Positions 1 through 7,768 of a stretch of 39,094 nt of DNA are shown piece after piece (the first letter of the stretch is position 1; every line of letters starts with the position of its first letter). Position numbers and translations under genes: made by a program. Source of the DNA: Minisyncoccota bacterium. GTDB taxonomy: Bacteria; Patescibacteriota; Minisyncoccia; Minisyncoccales; Minisyncoccaceae. The notes under the pieces were generated by a model that saw nothing but the letters and a program-made list of their open reading frames with translations, searched no databases and was not told the origin of the DNA. The stretch lies in NCBI GenBank assembly GCA_028692745.1, contig JAQUWR010000001.1, forward strand, positions 1-39,094, read 5' to 3'.

Positions 1-72
1 CATTCAATTGCCACAGCAATTAAAGATTATAGCTCCCAAATTGAAAGGTGTTCGGAATTTTTTGAACGATAG
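1..72 (+). CDS. Possible C-terminal fragment of a plus-strand gene entering from the left edge
   Basis: The plus-strand frame beginning at base 1 is open for 23 codons and ends with TAG at 70-72. The encoded tail reads SIATAIKDYSSQIERCSEFF and then ER. It has a protein-like composition, and this stretch looks less AT-rich than the flanking DNA. I do not recognise a family. If real, the gene is convergent with the nucleoside diphosphate kinase gene that ends at 113. A competing reading is a 24-codon minus-strand ORF (78 down to 4) preceded by AAGGTG. Only sequence to the left of the window can decide. Confidence 0.3.
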   Translation, partial: HSIATAIKDYSSQIERCSEFFER

Positions 73-112
73 GGCCATATTCACCTTACTATAATTTAAA
101 AAATTCTACAAG

Positions 113-715
113 TTACTCTTTGATACCATCTAAATTGATATCGTAAAGTATTTCATCATTAATAAGTCTGTATTTTAATATTTCACTATTATCAAACCAA
201 ATTTTAACTTCTCTTTCCGCTTCTTCTGGTTTGTCAGAACAATGGATAAGATTCCTTACTGCTCTTTGATCAAGATTAGCAATATCATATGAATCAATAG
301 TTAAATCTCCACGAATAGTTCCCACATCAGATGTTAATGGTTCAGTTCCTCCAACTATTTTTTTAACTATTCCTACAGCCTTATTCCCCTCCCAGACCAT
401 TAAAACAACTGGTCCAGCAGTCATGTATGCATATATTGCTCTAATAATATCTTTTCCATATTCAATGGCTGGTTTTTCTATGGGTAGACCTGAATTTTCC
501 ATGTCTTTTACTCTAATCTGACCCTTGCTTTCACACCAAGCATCGTCTTTACTATAATGCTTTTCACATTGTTCTTCTGTTGCAAAAGCAAATTTCATGG
601 CTACTAATTTTAAACCAGTTTTTTCAAAACGTTGAATAATATCTCCCACAAGAGAACGTTGCACTCCATCTGGTTTAATTATTACAAGAGTTCTTTCTTT
701 TTTAAAATCTGCCAT
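113..715 (-). CDS. ndk: Nucleoside diphosphate kinase, long form
   Basis: Transfers the gamma phosphate between nucleoside triphosphates and diphosphates in the cytosol through a phospho-histidine. The N-terminal IKPDGVQR motif (residues 13-20) supplies the nucleotide-contacting lysine. The catalytic histidine is H158 in NLIHCSD, followed by the usual EEAEREVKIWF helix. At 200 residues it is longer than the usual 140-150. About 25 extra residues follow HY (53-54), about 10 extra lie before the catalytic loop, and a short C-terminal tail is added. It starts 4 nt after the stop of the upstream ComEC-like gene and is the last gene of the mnmA run. The assignment is secure; the role of the inserts is unknown. 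Confidence 0.95.
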   Translation of the reverse strand: MADFKKERTLVIIKPDGVQRSLVGDIIQRFEKTGLKLVAMKFAFATEEQCEKHYSKDDAWCESKGQIRVKDMENSGLPIEKPAIEYGKDIIRAIYAYMTAGPVVLMVWEGNKAVGIVKKIVGGTEPLTSDVGTIRGDLTIDSYDIANLDQRAVRNLIHCSDKPEEAEREVKIWFDNSEILKYRLINDEILYDINLDGIKE

Positions 716-719
716 ATGT

Positions 720-1535
720 TTACTTACTTATTATTTTTAATTTTTTACCATCAGAAACAACTTTAATGCTTCCGTTAATATCTGTTCTTAATGTTTTAAT
801 ACCAAAATTATCAAGCCTTGTCAAAACATCTTCTGAAGGGTGTCCATACGAATTATTCCCTACTTGAATAATTGCTAGCTCAGGAGAAGTATTTTCTAAA
901 AACTCTATAGATGTTGAATATTTAGACCCATGATGAGCAATTTTTAAAACATCTACATCAACACCAATAATACTTTCTTTTTCAGAAGTAATATCTCCTG
1001 TAAAAAGAAATGAACTTTTATCATAATCCATTTTTAAAACAACTGAAGAATCGTTAGAACTTGGAAAATTATCTCCTTTATCGGGATATAAGACTTCAAA
1101 AATAACATTGGAAAATAATATTTTTGAACCTTTTCTTAAGTTTAAAATTCTTGATTCTTCTTTTTCTATTAATTCTTCCCATTCTTTATTTTCACCAACA
1201 CCGGTCCATACAATATTTTCAATTTCATATTCTTTTAAAACCTGTAAAAGACCGGTTATGTGATCTTTATCGGTATGAGTTAAAACTATCAAGTCAATGG
1301 TTTTGTCCCAAAAAGGCATTTCTTTTGATAGATTTTCTATTATTTTCTCTCTATTAGGTCCACCATCAATTAAAATCTGTTGCTTTAGTGGGGTTTCAAT
1401 AAAAATAGCATCTCCTTGTCCAACATCAAAAAAAATAACTTCTAAATAGTTACTAGAAAAATAATAAACAATAGTGAAAGATAAAATATTTAAAAAGAAA
1501 AGGCATAAAATTATGCCCCATACTTTTTTATTCAT
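720..1535 (-). CDS. Membrane-anchored ComEC-like metallo-beta-lactamase-fold hydrolase
   Basis: An N-terminal hydrophobic segment (about residues 7-28) precedes a metallo-beta-lactamase domain of the ComEC/Rec2 C-terminal type. Visible motifs are FFDVGQGDA (35-43), the metal-binding HTDKDH (87-92), SFLFTGD, AHHGSKYS and a late GHPS. The 271-residue protein lacks the ComEC channel and OB domains, so it is the stand-alone hydrolase form. Related domains are nucleases or phosphodiesterases. The anchor suggests action at the outer face of the membrane, perhaps on incoming DNA, but that is inference. It overlaps the stop of the upstream DUF1858-like gene by 8 nt. Confidence 0.85.
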   Translation of the reverse strand: MNKKVWGIILCLFFLNILSFTIVYYFSSNYLEVIFFDVGQGDAIFIETPLKQQILIDGGPNREKIIENLSKEMPFWDKTIDLIVLTHTDKDHITGLLQVLKEYEIENIVWTGVGENKEWEELIEKEESRILNLRKGSKILFSNVIFEVLYPDKGDNFPSSNDSSVVLKMDYDKSSFLFTGDITSEKESIIGVDVDVLKIAHHGSKYSTSIEFLENTSPELAIIQVGNNSYGHPSEDVLTRLDNFGIKTLRTDINGSIKVVSDGKKLKIISK

Positions 1536-1728
1536 TTTTATTTAATTCAGCAATTAATTTTTTAGAGTCAATACCATATCTGTCGCAAACATCACCCAAT
1601 TCTAATTGCTTCATTTCATACTGAGCAAAAGGACAAGTAACACAGGGTAAACCAAAATCAAGAAGAATCTTTTCTTTCTTTTTGTTTCCCAATAATTTAT
1701 CTAATTTTGTTTTTCTTGTTGTTTTCAT
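1528..1728 (-). CDS. DUF1858-like small CxxC protein
   Basis: A 66-residue protein whose core (GLPCVTCPFA, then a helix and YGIDSKKLIAELN) matches the DUF1858 'hybrid-cluster-associated redox disulfide' fold as I know it. The CxxC is C29/C32 and a third cysteine is C48. The ATG overlaps the mnmA stop in an ATGA (1725-1728), so translation is probably coupled to MnmA. The family has no firmly established function. The paired cysteines and the coupling to a tRNA thiolase make a sulfur-relay or disulfide role conceivable, but that is speculation. Confidence 0.7.
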   Translation of the reverse strand: MKTTRKTKLDKLLGNKKKEKILLDFGLPCVTCPFAQYEMKQLELGDVCDRYGIDSKKLIAELNKNE

Positions 1729-2705
1729 ATTATTATTCCCCCACCAATCAATTCTTTTCCTTTATAAAAGACTGCTGATTGGCCTGGTGTTATTGCTCTT
1801 TGTGGACTTTTAAATTTTAAAACCTTGTTTTTAGATAATATCGCTTCTACTTCTTTTTGTCCATATCTAATTTTAGCTTTAATTTTTAATGGTAAACCTT
1901 GTTTATTGATCCACTTGATATCTTTTAATTTAACTTCTTTGTTTAATAAAAGCTTTTCATTGCTACTAACAATTAAACGATTTTTCTTAAAATCTTTTTT
2001 AATTACATAATATGGCCCTCCACTTAAACCAATTCCTTTTCTTTGACCAATAGTGTAAAAAAATAAACCATTGTGCTCGCCTAATATTTTTCCTTTTTCA
2101 TCAACTATATCACCTTTAATAAATTTTAGTTTCTTTTTTAAGAATTCATTAGTAGTTCCAGAGATAAAACATATTTCTTGAGATTCTTTATAAGGAAAAA
2201 CAGGAAGCTTTTTATTTTTAGCTTGCTTTATCAAATCTTCTTTAAGTGAGTCTCCTAAAGGAAATAACACTTTATCTAAATTTTTAATCCTCCACAAAAA
2301 ATATGTTTGATCCTTACTCTCATCTTTTGCTTTAAAAATTCTATTATTTTTAATTCGAGCATAATGACCAGTGGCTATAAAATCTGGTTTAAACTTTTTT
2401 GTTTTTTTAATAAACAATTCAAATTTAATTAATTCATTACACATTACGCACGGATTAGGAGTGTTTCCTTTTTTTAATTGTTCTAAAAAATAATCAATAA
2501 TTAATTTTTTAAATTCTTTTCTTACATCAATAACTTTTAAATCAATATTTAATGCTTTAGCGATTTTCTTTGCTTTTTCTAATTGTTCTGTGGGGTTATT
2601 CAAACGCATAAAAACACCAATAACTTCAAATCCTTGGTCTTTTAAAATGCTTGCTGCCATTGCTGAATCTATTCCACCTGATATTGCTAAAACTACTTTT
2701 GTCAT
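1725..2705 (-). CDS. mnmA: tRNA-specific 2-thiouridylase MnmA, CxxC variant
   Basis: Thiolates U34 of the Lys, Glu and Gln tRNAs using ATP and a persulfide relay. The PP-loop SGGIDS (9-14) binds ATP. The substrate loop reads NPCVMCN with C86 and C89, and the second catalytic cysteine is C179 in SQEICFI. Many MnmA proteins carry Asp at the first of these positions; the C-x-x-C plus C arrangement is the type linked to [4Fe-4S] binding. The 326 residues include a full C-terminal beta barrel. A ferredoxin gene lies just upstream and a CxxC protein is translationally coupled downstream. The function is secure; iron-sulfur dependence is inferred. Confidence 0.95.
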   Translation of the reverse strand: MTKVVLAISGGIDSAMAASILKDQGFEVIGVFMRLNNPTEQLEKAKKIAKALNIDLKVIDVRKEFKKLIIDYFLEQLKKGNTPNPCVMCNELIKFELFIKKTKKFKPDFIATGHYARIKNNRIFKAKDESKDQTYFLWRIKNLDKVLFPLGDSLKEDLIKQAKNKKLPVFPYKESQEICFISGTTNEFLKKKLKFIKGDIVDEKGKILGEHNGLFFYTIGQRKGIGLSGGPYYVIKKDFKKNRLIVSSNEKLLLNKEVKLKDIKWINKQGLPLKIKAKIRYGQKEVEAILSKNKVLKFKSPQRAITPGQSAVFYKGKELIGGGIII

Positions 2706-2712
2706 TTTATAA

Positions 2713-2740
2713 AATTAACCCAATGTTACTTGGGTTAATT
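2713..2740 (-). terminator. 11-bp hairpin between ferredoxin and mnmA
   Basis: A perfect inverted repeat pairs AATTAACCCAA (2713-2723) with TTGGGTTAATT (2730-2740) around a 6-nt loop. It starts 4 nt after the ferredoxin stop. On the minus strand it is followed only by TTATAAAATG, where that ATG is the mnmA start, so the U-tract is short. It could be a terminator, an mRNA-stabilising 3' end, or a structure gating mnmA translation. Confidence 0.55.
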
Positions 2741-2744
2741 ATTA

Positions 2745-2951
2745 TTATTCATCATTGTCTTCTTCTAATTCTACTCCATTTATTTGCTCAATTGCTTCGT
2801 ATGGACATAATTCCTCTCCCCCACATTCTTCGATTTTAGCTGAACTAATTATTTTTGCTTTATCTCCTTCCATTTCAGATCCTTCTGGACAAATAGCTGC
2901 ACAAGTACCACAACCAACACATTTTTCTTTGTTTATTGTATATTCTTTCAT
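2745..2951 (-). CDS. Single-cluster [4Fe-4S] ferredoxin
   Basis: A small acidic electron carrier. Counting from the chosen start it has C11, C14, C17 and C21-Pro, then C43 and C49-Pro. This matches the Pyrococcus/Thermotoga layout, in which C11, C14, C17 and C49 hold one [4Fe-4S] cluster and C21-C43 can form a disulfide. I chose the ATG at 2951, giving 68 residues and a 1-nt gap after the pyrophosphatase stop. An upstream TTG at 2975 would overlap ppa and add an untypical basic leader. The partner is not visible; the hydrogenase at 22472-25200 is one candidate within this window. Confidence 0.9.
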   Translation of the reverse strand: MKEYTINKEKCVGCGTCAAICPEGSEMEGDKAKIISSAKIEECGGEELCPYEAIEQINGVELEEDNDE

Positions 2952-2952
2952 G

Positions 2953-3429
2953 TTATTGTTTCTTACTTTTTTCAATTACTTCTTCTGCTTTTTCTTTTGA
3001 TTCAAAACCAGATACTTTTACCCATTTATTTGGTTCTAATCTTTTATATGTTTCAAAAAAATCTTGTATTTCTTTTTTAATATGTTCATCTAAATCATCG
3101 ATACTATTAATATTTTTAAACCTTGGATCAATTTTATCATCTGGCACAGCAATAATTTTGTAATCAAGACCTGATTCATCTTCCATGTTTAACATTCCAA
3201 TAATTTTAACTGAAACAACACAACCAGGAAAAGTAGGATTAGTTGCTAAAACAACCACATCTAATGGATCTCCATCATCAGCTAATGTATTTTCAATAAA
3301 ACCATACTCAAAAGGAAAACATTGAGAAGAATAAAGAGTTCTGTCTAACATTATTCTGTTAGTCTCTTTATCAAGTTCATATTTATTGCGGCTTGCTTTA
3401 GGAATTTCTATAAAAACATTAATTTTCAT
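2953..3429 (-). CDS. ppa: Inorganic pyrophosphatase, family I
   Basis: Hydrolyses pyrophosphate to phosphate in the cytosol, pulling biosynthetic reactions forward. The 158-residue length is typical. The family signature DDGDPLD (51-57) supplies the metal-binding aspartates. Other conserved blocks are the N-terminal IEIPKASRNKYE and the later KYELDKETN, FPFEYGFI and the PDDKI region. It lies 60 nt downstream of gpsA and 1 nt upstream of the ferredoxin. A TATAAT at 3448-3453 lies 18 nt before the ATG but has no good -35, so a private promoter is only possible. Confidence 0.95.
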   Translation of the reverse strand: MKINVFIEIPKASRNKYELDKETNRIMLDRTLYSSQCFPFEYGFIENTLADDGDPLDVVVLATNPTFPGCVVSVKIIGMLNMEDESGLDYKIIAVPDDKIDPRFKNINSIDDLDEHIKKEIQDFFETYKRLEPNKWVKVSGFESKEKAEEVIEKSKKQ

Positions 3430-3488
3430 ATATATTTATTTAATTTTATTATAATACTAATCTTATCTTAAAAATCTTATTAGTCAAC

Positions 3489-4490
3489 CTATTCTGCTTT
3501 CTTTTCTCTTTGCATTAAGTCTCTTACTACTTCTTTAGGGCTCTTTTTTTCATATATTATTTGATATACTCCTCGAGCCAAAGGCATATCAACTCTATAC
3601 TTTTTACTTAATTGATAAACTGCTTCAGAAGTCGTTACTCCTTCAATAATTCCATCTGTTGTTTTAAGTATTTTATCTAAAGTCTCACCCTTGGCAATTC
3701 TTTCTCCAAAGGTTCTATTTCTGCTCTCAGGACTAATACAGGTAGTAGAAAGGTCTCCCAATCCAGCTATTCCAGAAAAGGTCTTTTTCTTTGCTCCTAA
3801 TTTTTGTCCTAATCTTTGTATTTCTACAATTCCCCTAGTTAAAATAGCTGCTTTAGTGTTAGCTCCAAAACCCAATCCATCAGAAATACCAGCTACTACT
3901 GCAATAATATTTTTTAAAGGTCCGCTAATCTCTACCCCAACAATGTCAGAGCTAGTATATACCCTAAAATAGTTATTAGAAAAAATCTCTTGTATATCTT
4001 TTGCTACTTTTTTATTAATCGAAGCAACTACAATTATTGCTGGCATTTTCTTTGCTACCTCAATCGCAATAGTAGGACCAGACAAAACAGCAACTTGAAC
4101 ACTTCCTAGTTCTTCTTTTAAAATTTCTGTCATTCTTTTAAATGTTTTTTGCTCAAGTCCTTTAGCAACATTAATAAAAACCTTTCCTTTTAAAGGAGTC
4201 TTTGTTTGCTTAACTTGCTTAGCAACATCTCTAAAAAACTTTGAAGGAATAGCAAATATTATCCAATCTGATTTTTCAATAGCAATACTTAGATCTTTTT
4301 CAAAATTAATGCTCTGGGGAATCTTAATTCCAGATAAATATTTTTTATTTTCTCTTTTTTTGTCTAATTCTTCCAAATGCTCAGGAAAAGCACTCCAAAT
4401 AAAAACATTATGACCATTTTCCGCAAGAAGAATAGCTAATGTTGTTCCCCAAGCACCATCCCCTAATATTGTAATATTTTTTCTTTTCAT
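3489..4490 (-). CDS. gpsA: NAD(P)H-dependent glycerol-3-phosphate dehydrogenase
   Basis: Reduces dihydroxyacetone phosphate to sn-glycerol 3-phosphate, the backbone precursor for phospholipids. The Rossmann motif is GDGAWGT (residues 10-16). The conserved LSGPTIAIEVA block, the catalytic lysine in SGPLKNI, and the C-terminal GLGDLSTTC and SRNRTFG segments are all present. The length of 333 is normal. It has its own promoter with the -10 box ending only 6 nt from the ATG, and it heads the run gpsA, ppa, ferredoxin. It suggests the cell makes its own glycerol-phosphate headgroup even if it imports fatty acids. Confidence 0.95.
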   Translation of the reverse strand: MKRKNITILGDGAWGTTLAILLAENGHNVFIWSAFPEHLEELDKKRENKKYLSGIKIPQSINFEKDLSIAIEKSDWIIFAIPSKFFRDVAKQVKQTKTPLKGKVFINVAKGLEQKTFKRMTEILKEELGSVQVAVLSGPTIAIEVAKKMPAIIVVASINKKVAKDIQEIFSNNYFRVYTSSDIVGVEISGPLKNIIAVVAGISDGLGFGANTKAAILTRGIVEIQRLGQKLGAKKKTFSGIAGLGDLSTTCISPESRNRTFGERIAKGETLDKILKTTDGIIEGVTTSEAVYQLSKKYRVDMPLARGVYQIIYEKKSPKEVVRDLMQREKKAE

Positions 4491-4496
4491 AAAAAT

Positions 4497-4525
4497 ATTA
4501 TACCTTTTATATTAATAACTGTCTA
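4497..4525 (-). promoter_or_regulatory. gpsA promoter, leaderless geometry
   Basis: On the minus strand, TAGACA (4520-4525) is 17 nt from a perfect TATAAT (4497-4502). Only 6 nt separate the -10 box from the gpsA ATG at 4490, so transcription should start at or next to the start codon. Confidence 0.75.
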
Positions 4526-7500
4526 TAATTTTCTATGAGCACAAATATCCTTAAAATCACAATAATTACACTGCCATCCTGGAGTTGGCTTAAAATTACT
4601 TCTCTTGATTTTATTAATTGTTTCTTTTAGTTCTTTTTCTATTTTATCTATTTCTCCTTCTTTGGCACAAAAAGACAAAGAAGATCCATTCTCTAAATAA
4701 AAATAGGTTAATTTTTCTGCTTTAAGACCATAAACCCTTTCTAAGGCTAATTGATATATTAATAATTGTAATTTTTCATCTTTGCTTACTGTTTTCTTGG
4801 GGTTCCCTGTTTTATAGTCAATAATCTCTACAAGTCCATCACCCAAATTATCTATTCTGTCTATTGCTCCAATAAATTGATCTCCGTTTAATTTTAATCC
4901 AAATGTTTTTTCTAGGGCTGGTTCATCATTAATAAAAGCAAGATTTAAACCATTTTGTTTAAAGTTTTCATAAAATAGTTTTAATGATTTTTTTCCTTTA
5001 TCATAGAACTCTTTTCTTATCTTCTCTGATTCATACCAATCATCAGACCATTCTTTATTATAAATATCTATTAATTCGTCTAGAGATGGTATATGATTTT
5101 CTTTCTTTGTTTTTTCTCCCTCCCCAAACAATCCTTTTTGTTCAATCTCCCTATCTTTAACAGCCAAAGCAATAAACTTATGTAAAGTGCTGTGCATTGT
5201 TTTTCCAAAAGTAAAAACAGCCTTACCTCTTGATGGTATTTTTAATATATGTGAAAACTTATATTGCAAAGGACAATTTTTAAAAGCTGTTATTTGAGAA
5301 AAAGAAAAATGATCAGGTAAAAAGTTTTTGATTGTTTTTCCTGAAACATTTGTTTCGTTTGACTCTAACTTGAAACCATTATTCAAAGATTTTCTAAAAC
5401 AAAAATTAGAAGATTTTTTCTTTTCAAGTGCTTCTTTTTTAATTAAATTAGATTCTATTAAAAAAGGTGACGGCTTTTTTAATTCTTTTCCTCCATAATC
5501 TAACCCCCAAGTTAAAAATAGTCCTTTTTTTGCTCTAGTTAAAGCAACATAAAACAACCTTCTTTCTTCCTGAATATGAAAGTCTCCCTGAGGAAGAACC
5601 TCTTTAATTAAATCTTTTGGTATTTCAATTGGAGCTTTTCTTTGATCTGTAGGAAACTTCCTCCTTACTAGATTAACAACAAAAACATATTTAAATTCTA
5701 ATCCCTTAGCTGAATGAACTGTCATTATTTTTACTGCATCAAATTTATCATCCAAACTAGTTTTAAATGATCCTTCTTCCCCAGCATCGATTTCCATTTG
5801 AATTTGCTCAACAAAAGAAATTAAACGAGAATCATTTTGTGTTTGTTCAAATTCTCTAGCCTTTTCATAAAATTGATAAATAATTTCCCATTTTTTTAAG
5901 GTTTCTTCGTCTGCCTTATCTAAATGTTTAGCATAATTTAAATCATTAATAATATGAATAAAAACTTCTCCTACGCTTTTATTTTTTGCTAATTCATAAT
6001 GTTTTTTTAATAATTCTCCTAATTTCCTTAATTTTTCTCTTGTTTCAGCTGTAAACTTATTCATTAAAAACTGACTTTGAATTGCTTCATATAAAGGAAT
6101 ACCTTTTTTATTAGCAAAATGAGTAATTAAAGAAACTTCTTCTGGTTCTAAATTAAAAGGTGACATTCTTAAAATTCTATAAAAACTCATTGAATCATAA
6201 AGATTAATAATAACTCGAAAATAGGAAATAAAATCAAGAATTAAAGGATTAGTGTATAGTCCCTTGGAAGAAAAAAACAAAAAAGGAATACCTGCTTTTT
6301 CAAGACCCCTACTAAATTTATTAGCTGAATCATTAGTCCTACAAAGAATAACAAAGTCTGAAAACTTAGCATCTAAATCAATTTCTTTAATTTCCCAAAT
6401 TTTATTAATTACTCCTGTTATTTCTTCATCTCCTGAGTCAAAACAAAGAAGCTCTATTGTACCATCTTTCTTTTGATTACTTTTAAGTTTTTTATTTATT
6501 TTTGTAAACTTTTTTAAATCAATTCCTTTCTTTTTGGCCTGAATATTTAATTCTTTTATTTCATTTAATTGATATTCTAAACGATTAGGGTTATTTTTTT
6601 GAATAAAATCATATGCTAAATCAAGAATATTTTGAGTTGATCTATAATTCTCAATTAAAACAACTTCTTTGGCATCAGGATAATCTTTCTTAAATCTTAA
6701 AACATTATTAAAAGATGTTCCGCAGAAAGAAAATATACTCTGATCATCATCTAATAAAACATTAATATTATTTCTAGGGCTTGCTAATTTTTGCATTAAT
6801 TCGTATTGCACCCAATTAGTATCTTGAAACTCATCAATTAAAATATATTTAAATTGCTTTCTAAACTTTTCTAAAACATCTTTTCTTTTATCAAAAAGTT
6901 TTATTGTATAATTAATTAAATCACCAAAATCCAATGAACTATTATCAAGTAATAATTTCTGATAAAGATGATATGCCTCAGCGATCTCTTTTAATCTTTC
7001 GTCTTCTTCTATATCATTTAAATCTTTTTTAAGAATATCAATATATTCTAAATAATTTTCAGGATAAATTCCTTCGTTCTTACAATCTGAAAAATGATCA
7101 AGTAAAGCATGAATAAATTTAGTTGGATTACCCATTGGACGGTAATGTTTTAAAAAATGAAACTTATCAAAATTCTTTTTTATTAATATCCATTGAGCTG
7201 GTCTATCTAAAAGCTTATAATCAGTAGGTAATCCTATTAAAAGACCATGATTTTTTAAAACTCTATCGCAAAAAGAATGAAAAGTTGAAATCCAAAAATC
7301 ATAATAATCAAAAGGTAATATGTTTTCTACTCTTTCTTCCATTTCTTGAGCTGCTTTTTCAGTAAAAGTTGTGGCTAAAATTTCATCTGGCTTAACGCCT
7401 TTTTCTTTGATTAAATAAGCAATGCGATTAGTTAAAACAGTTGTTTTTCCTGTTCCAGCCCCAGCTATAACCAAAAGAGGACCTTCTTTAAAACATACAG

Positions 7501-7537
7501 CCTCTTTTTGCTCTTTATTTAGGTTAGATAATTCCAT
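4523..7537 (-). CDS. UvrD/PcrA-family helicase fused to a Fe-S PD-(D/E)XK nuclease
   Basis: A 1004-residue SF1A DNA helicase-nuclease for repair or recombination. Helicase motifs in order are AGAGTGKTT near the N-terminus (motif I), LIDEFQDTN (II), DDDQSIFSFCG (III), ENYRSTQNIL (IV), TVHSAKGLEF (V) and LFYVALTRAK (VI). The C-terminal domain carries the RecB-like core GAIDRID followed by EIIDYKTG. It also has an AddB/Cas4-like cysteine set: one in NCPLQYKF and three in CNYCDFKDIC at the extreme C-terminus, fitting a [4Fe-4S] cluster. This layout resembles AddA/RecB-type enzymes condensed into one chain. It has its own near-consensus promoter with a 6-nt gap to the ATG. Confidence 0.92.
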   Translation of the reverse strand: MELSNLNKEQKEAVCFKEGPLLVIAGAGTGKTTVLTNRIAYLIKEKGVKPDEILATTFTEKAAQEMEERVENILPFDYYDFWISTFHSFCDRVLKNHGLLIGLPTDYKLLDRPAQWILIKKNFDKFHFLKHYRPMGNPTKFIHALLDHFSDCKNEGIYPENYLEYIDILKKDLNDIEEDERLKEIAEAYHLYQKLLLDNSSLDFGDLINYTIKLFDKRKDVLEKFRKQFKYILIDEFQDTNWVQYELMQKLASPRNNINVLLDDDQSIFSFCGTSFNNVLRFKKDYPDAKEVVLIENYRSTQNILDLAYDFIQKNNPNRLEYQLNEIKELNIQAKKKGIDLKKFTKINKKLKSNQKKDGTIELLCFDSGDEEITGVINKIWEIKEIDLDAKFSDFVILCRTNDSANKFSRGLEKAGIPFLFFSSKGLYTNPLILDFISYFRVIINLYDSMSFYRILRMSPFNLEPEEVSLITHFANKKGIPLYEAIQSQFLMNKFTAETREKLRKLGELLKKHYELAKNKSVGEVFIHIINDLNYAKHLDKADEETLKKWEIIYQFYEKAREFEQTQNDSRLISFVEQIQMEIDAGEEGSFKTSLDDKFDAVKIMTVHSAKGLEFKYVFVVNLVRRKFPTDQRKAPIEIPKDLIKEVLPQGDFHIQEERRLFYVALTRAKKGLFLTWGLDYGGKELKKPSPFLIESNLIKKEALEKKKSSNFCFRKSLNNGFKLESNETNVSGKTIKNFLPDHFSFSQITAFKNCPLQYKFSHILKIPSRGKAVFTFGKTMHSTLHKFIALAVKDREIEQKGLFGEGEKTKKENHIPSLDELIDIYNKEWSDDWYESEKIRKEFYDKGKKSLKLFYENFKQNGLNLAFINDEPALEKTFGLKLNGDQFIGAIDRIDNLGDGLVEIIDYKTGNPKKTVSKDEKLQLLIYQLALERVYGLKAEKLTYFYLENGSSLSFCAKEGEIDKIEKELKETINKIKRSNFKPTPGWQCNYCDFKDICAHRKL

Positions 7538-7543
7538 AAAGTA

Positions 7544-7572
7544 AGTATATTCTAAAAAAAGAATAAAATCAA
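7544..7572 (-). promoter_or_regulatory. Helicase-nuclease promoter, leaderless geometry
   Basis: On the minus strand, TTGATT (7567-7572) is 17 nt from TATACT (7544-7549), and 6 nt separate the -10 box from the ATG at 7537. The -35 box directly abuts the T-tract of the preceding terminator. Confidence 0.7.
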
Positions 7573-7599
7573 AAAAACATACCCTTGAAAGTATGCTTT
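7571..7599 (-). terminator. Intrinsic terminator of the TraG-like operon
   Basis: The minus-strand transcript forms the stem CATAC/GTATG (7578-7582 with 7591-7595) over an 8-nt loop, extended by an A-T flank and followed by a run of seven T. It lies 11 nt after the stop of the 51-residue gene and ends the five-gene operon. Confidence 0.75.
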
Positions 7600-7609
7600 T
7601 AAAAATTAT

Positions 7610-7765
7610 TTATTGTTTTCTTTTTTTAATCTCTTCTATTAATTTATCATGAAATTCATCCAATAAATATGGATCTTGTTTTTCTTTAGCTATTTTAACT
7701 GCTTTTTCAATGCCCTCATCAAATGCTATTGAAAGCAGTTCTTCTATTTTTTTATTTTCTTCCAT
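7610..7765 (-). CDS. Small acidic helical protein, 51 aa
   Basis: An unrecognised gene of 51 codons. It begins MEENKKIEELLSIAFDEG and ends EEIKKRKQ, with alternating charged and hydrophobic residues and no cysteine or membrane segment, so an amphipathic helical fold is likely. It starts 3 nt after the stop of the DUF5663-like gene and is followed by a clean intrinsic terminator. That makes it the last cistron of the TraG-like ATPase operon and argues that it is a real gene. Function unknown; a small partner of the larger charged proteins upstream is the simplest guess. Confidence 0.65.
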   Translation of the reverse strand: MEENKKIEELLSIAFDEGIEKAVKIAKEKQDPYLLDEFHDKLIEEIKKRKQ

Positions 7766-7768
7766 AAA

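Noticed and set aside
4-85. 5S-rRNA-like string on the minus strand (GGTGAATATGGC and ATTCCGAACAC)
   Set aside because: Two short matches to 5S consensus are present, but the spacing between them is about 6 nt short and the expected GAAGTTAAG-like and CGCCGATGGTA-like segments do not follow.
2952-2975. TTG start giving a 76-residue ferredoxin
   Set aside because: It overlaps ppa and adds a basic leader not seen in such ferredoxins; the ATG at 2951 abuts the upstream stop by 1 nt.
3448-3453. TATAAT upstream of ppa as a firm promoter
   Set aside because: No acceptable -35 hexamer at 16-18 nt, and the gene is close enough to gpsA to be co-transcribed.
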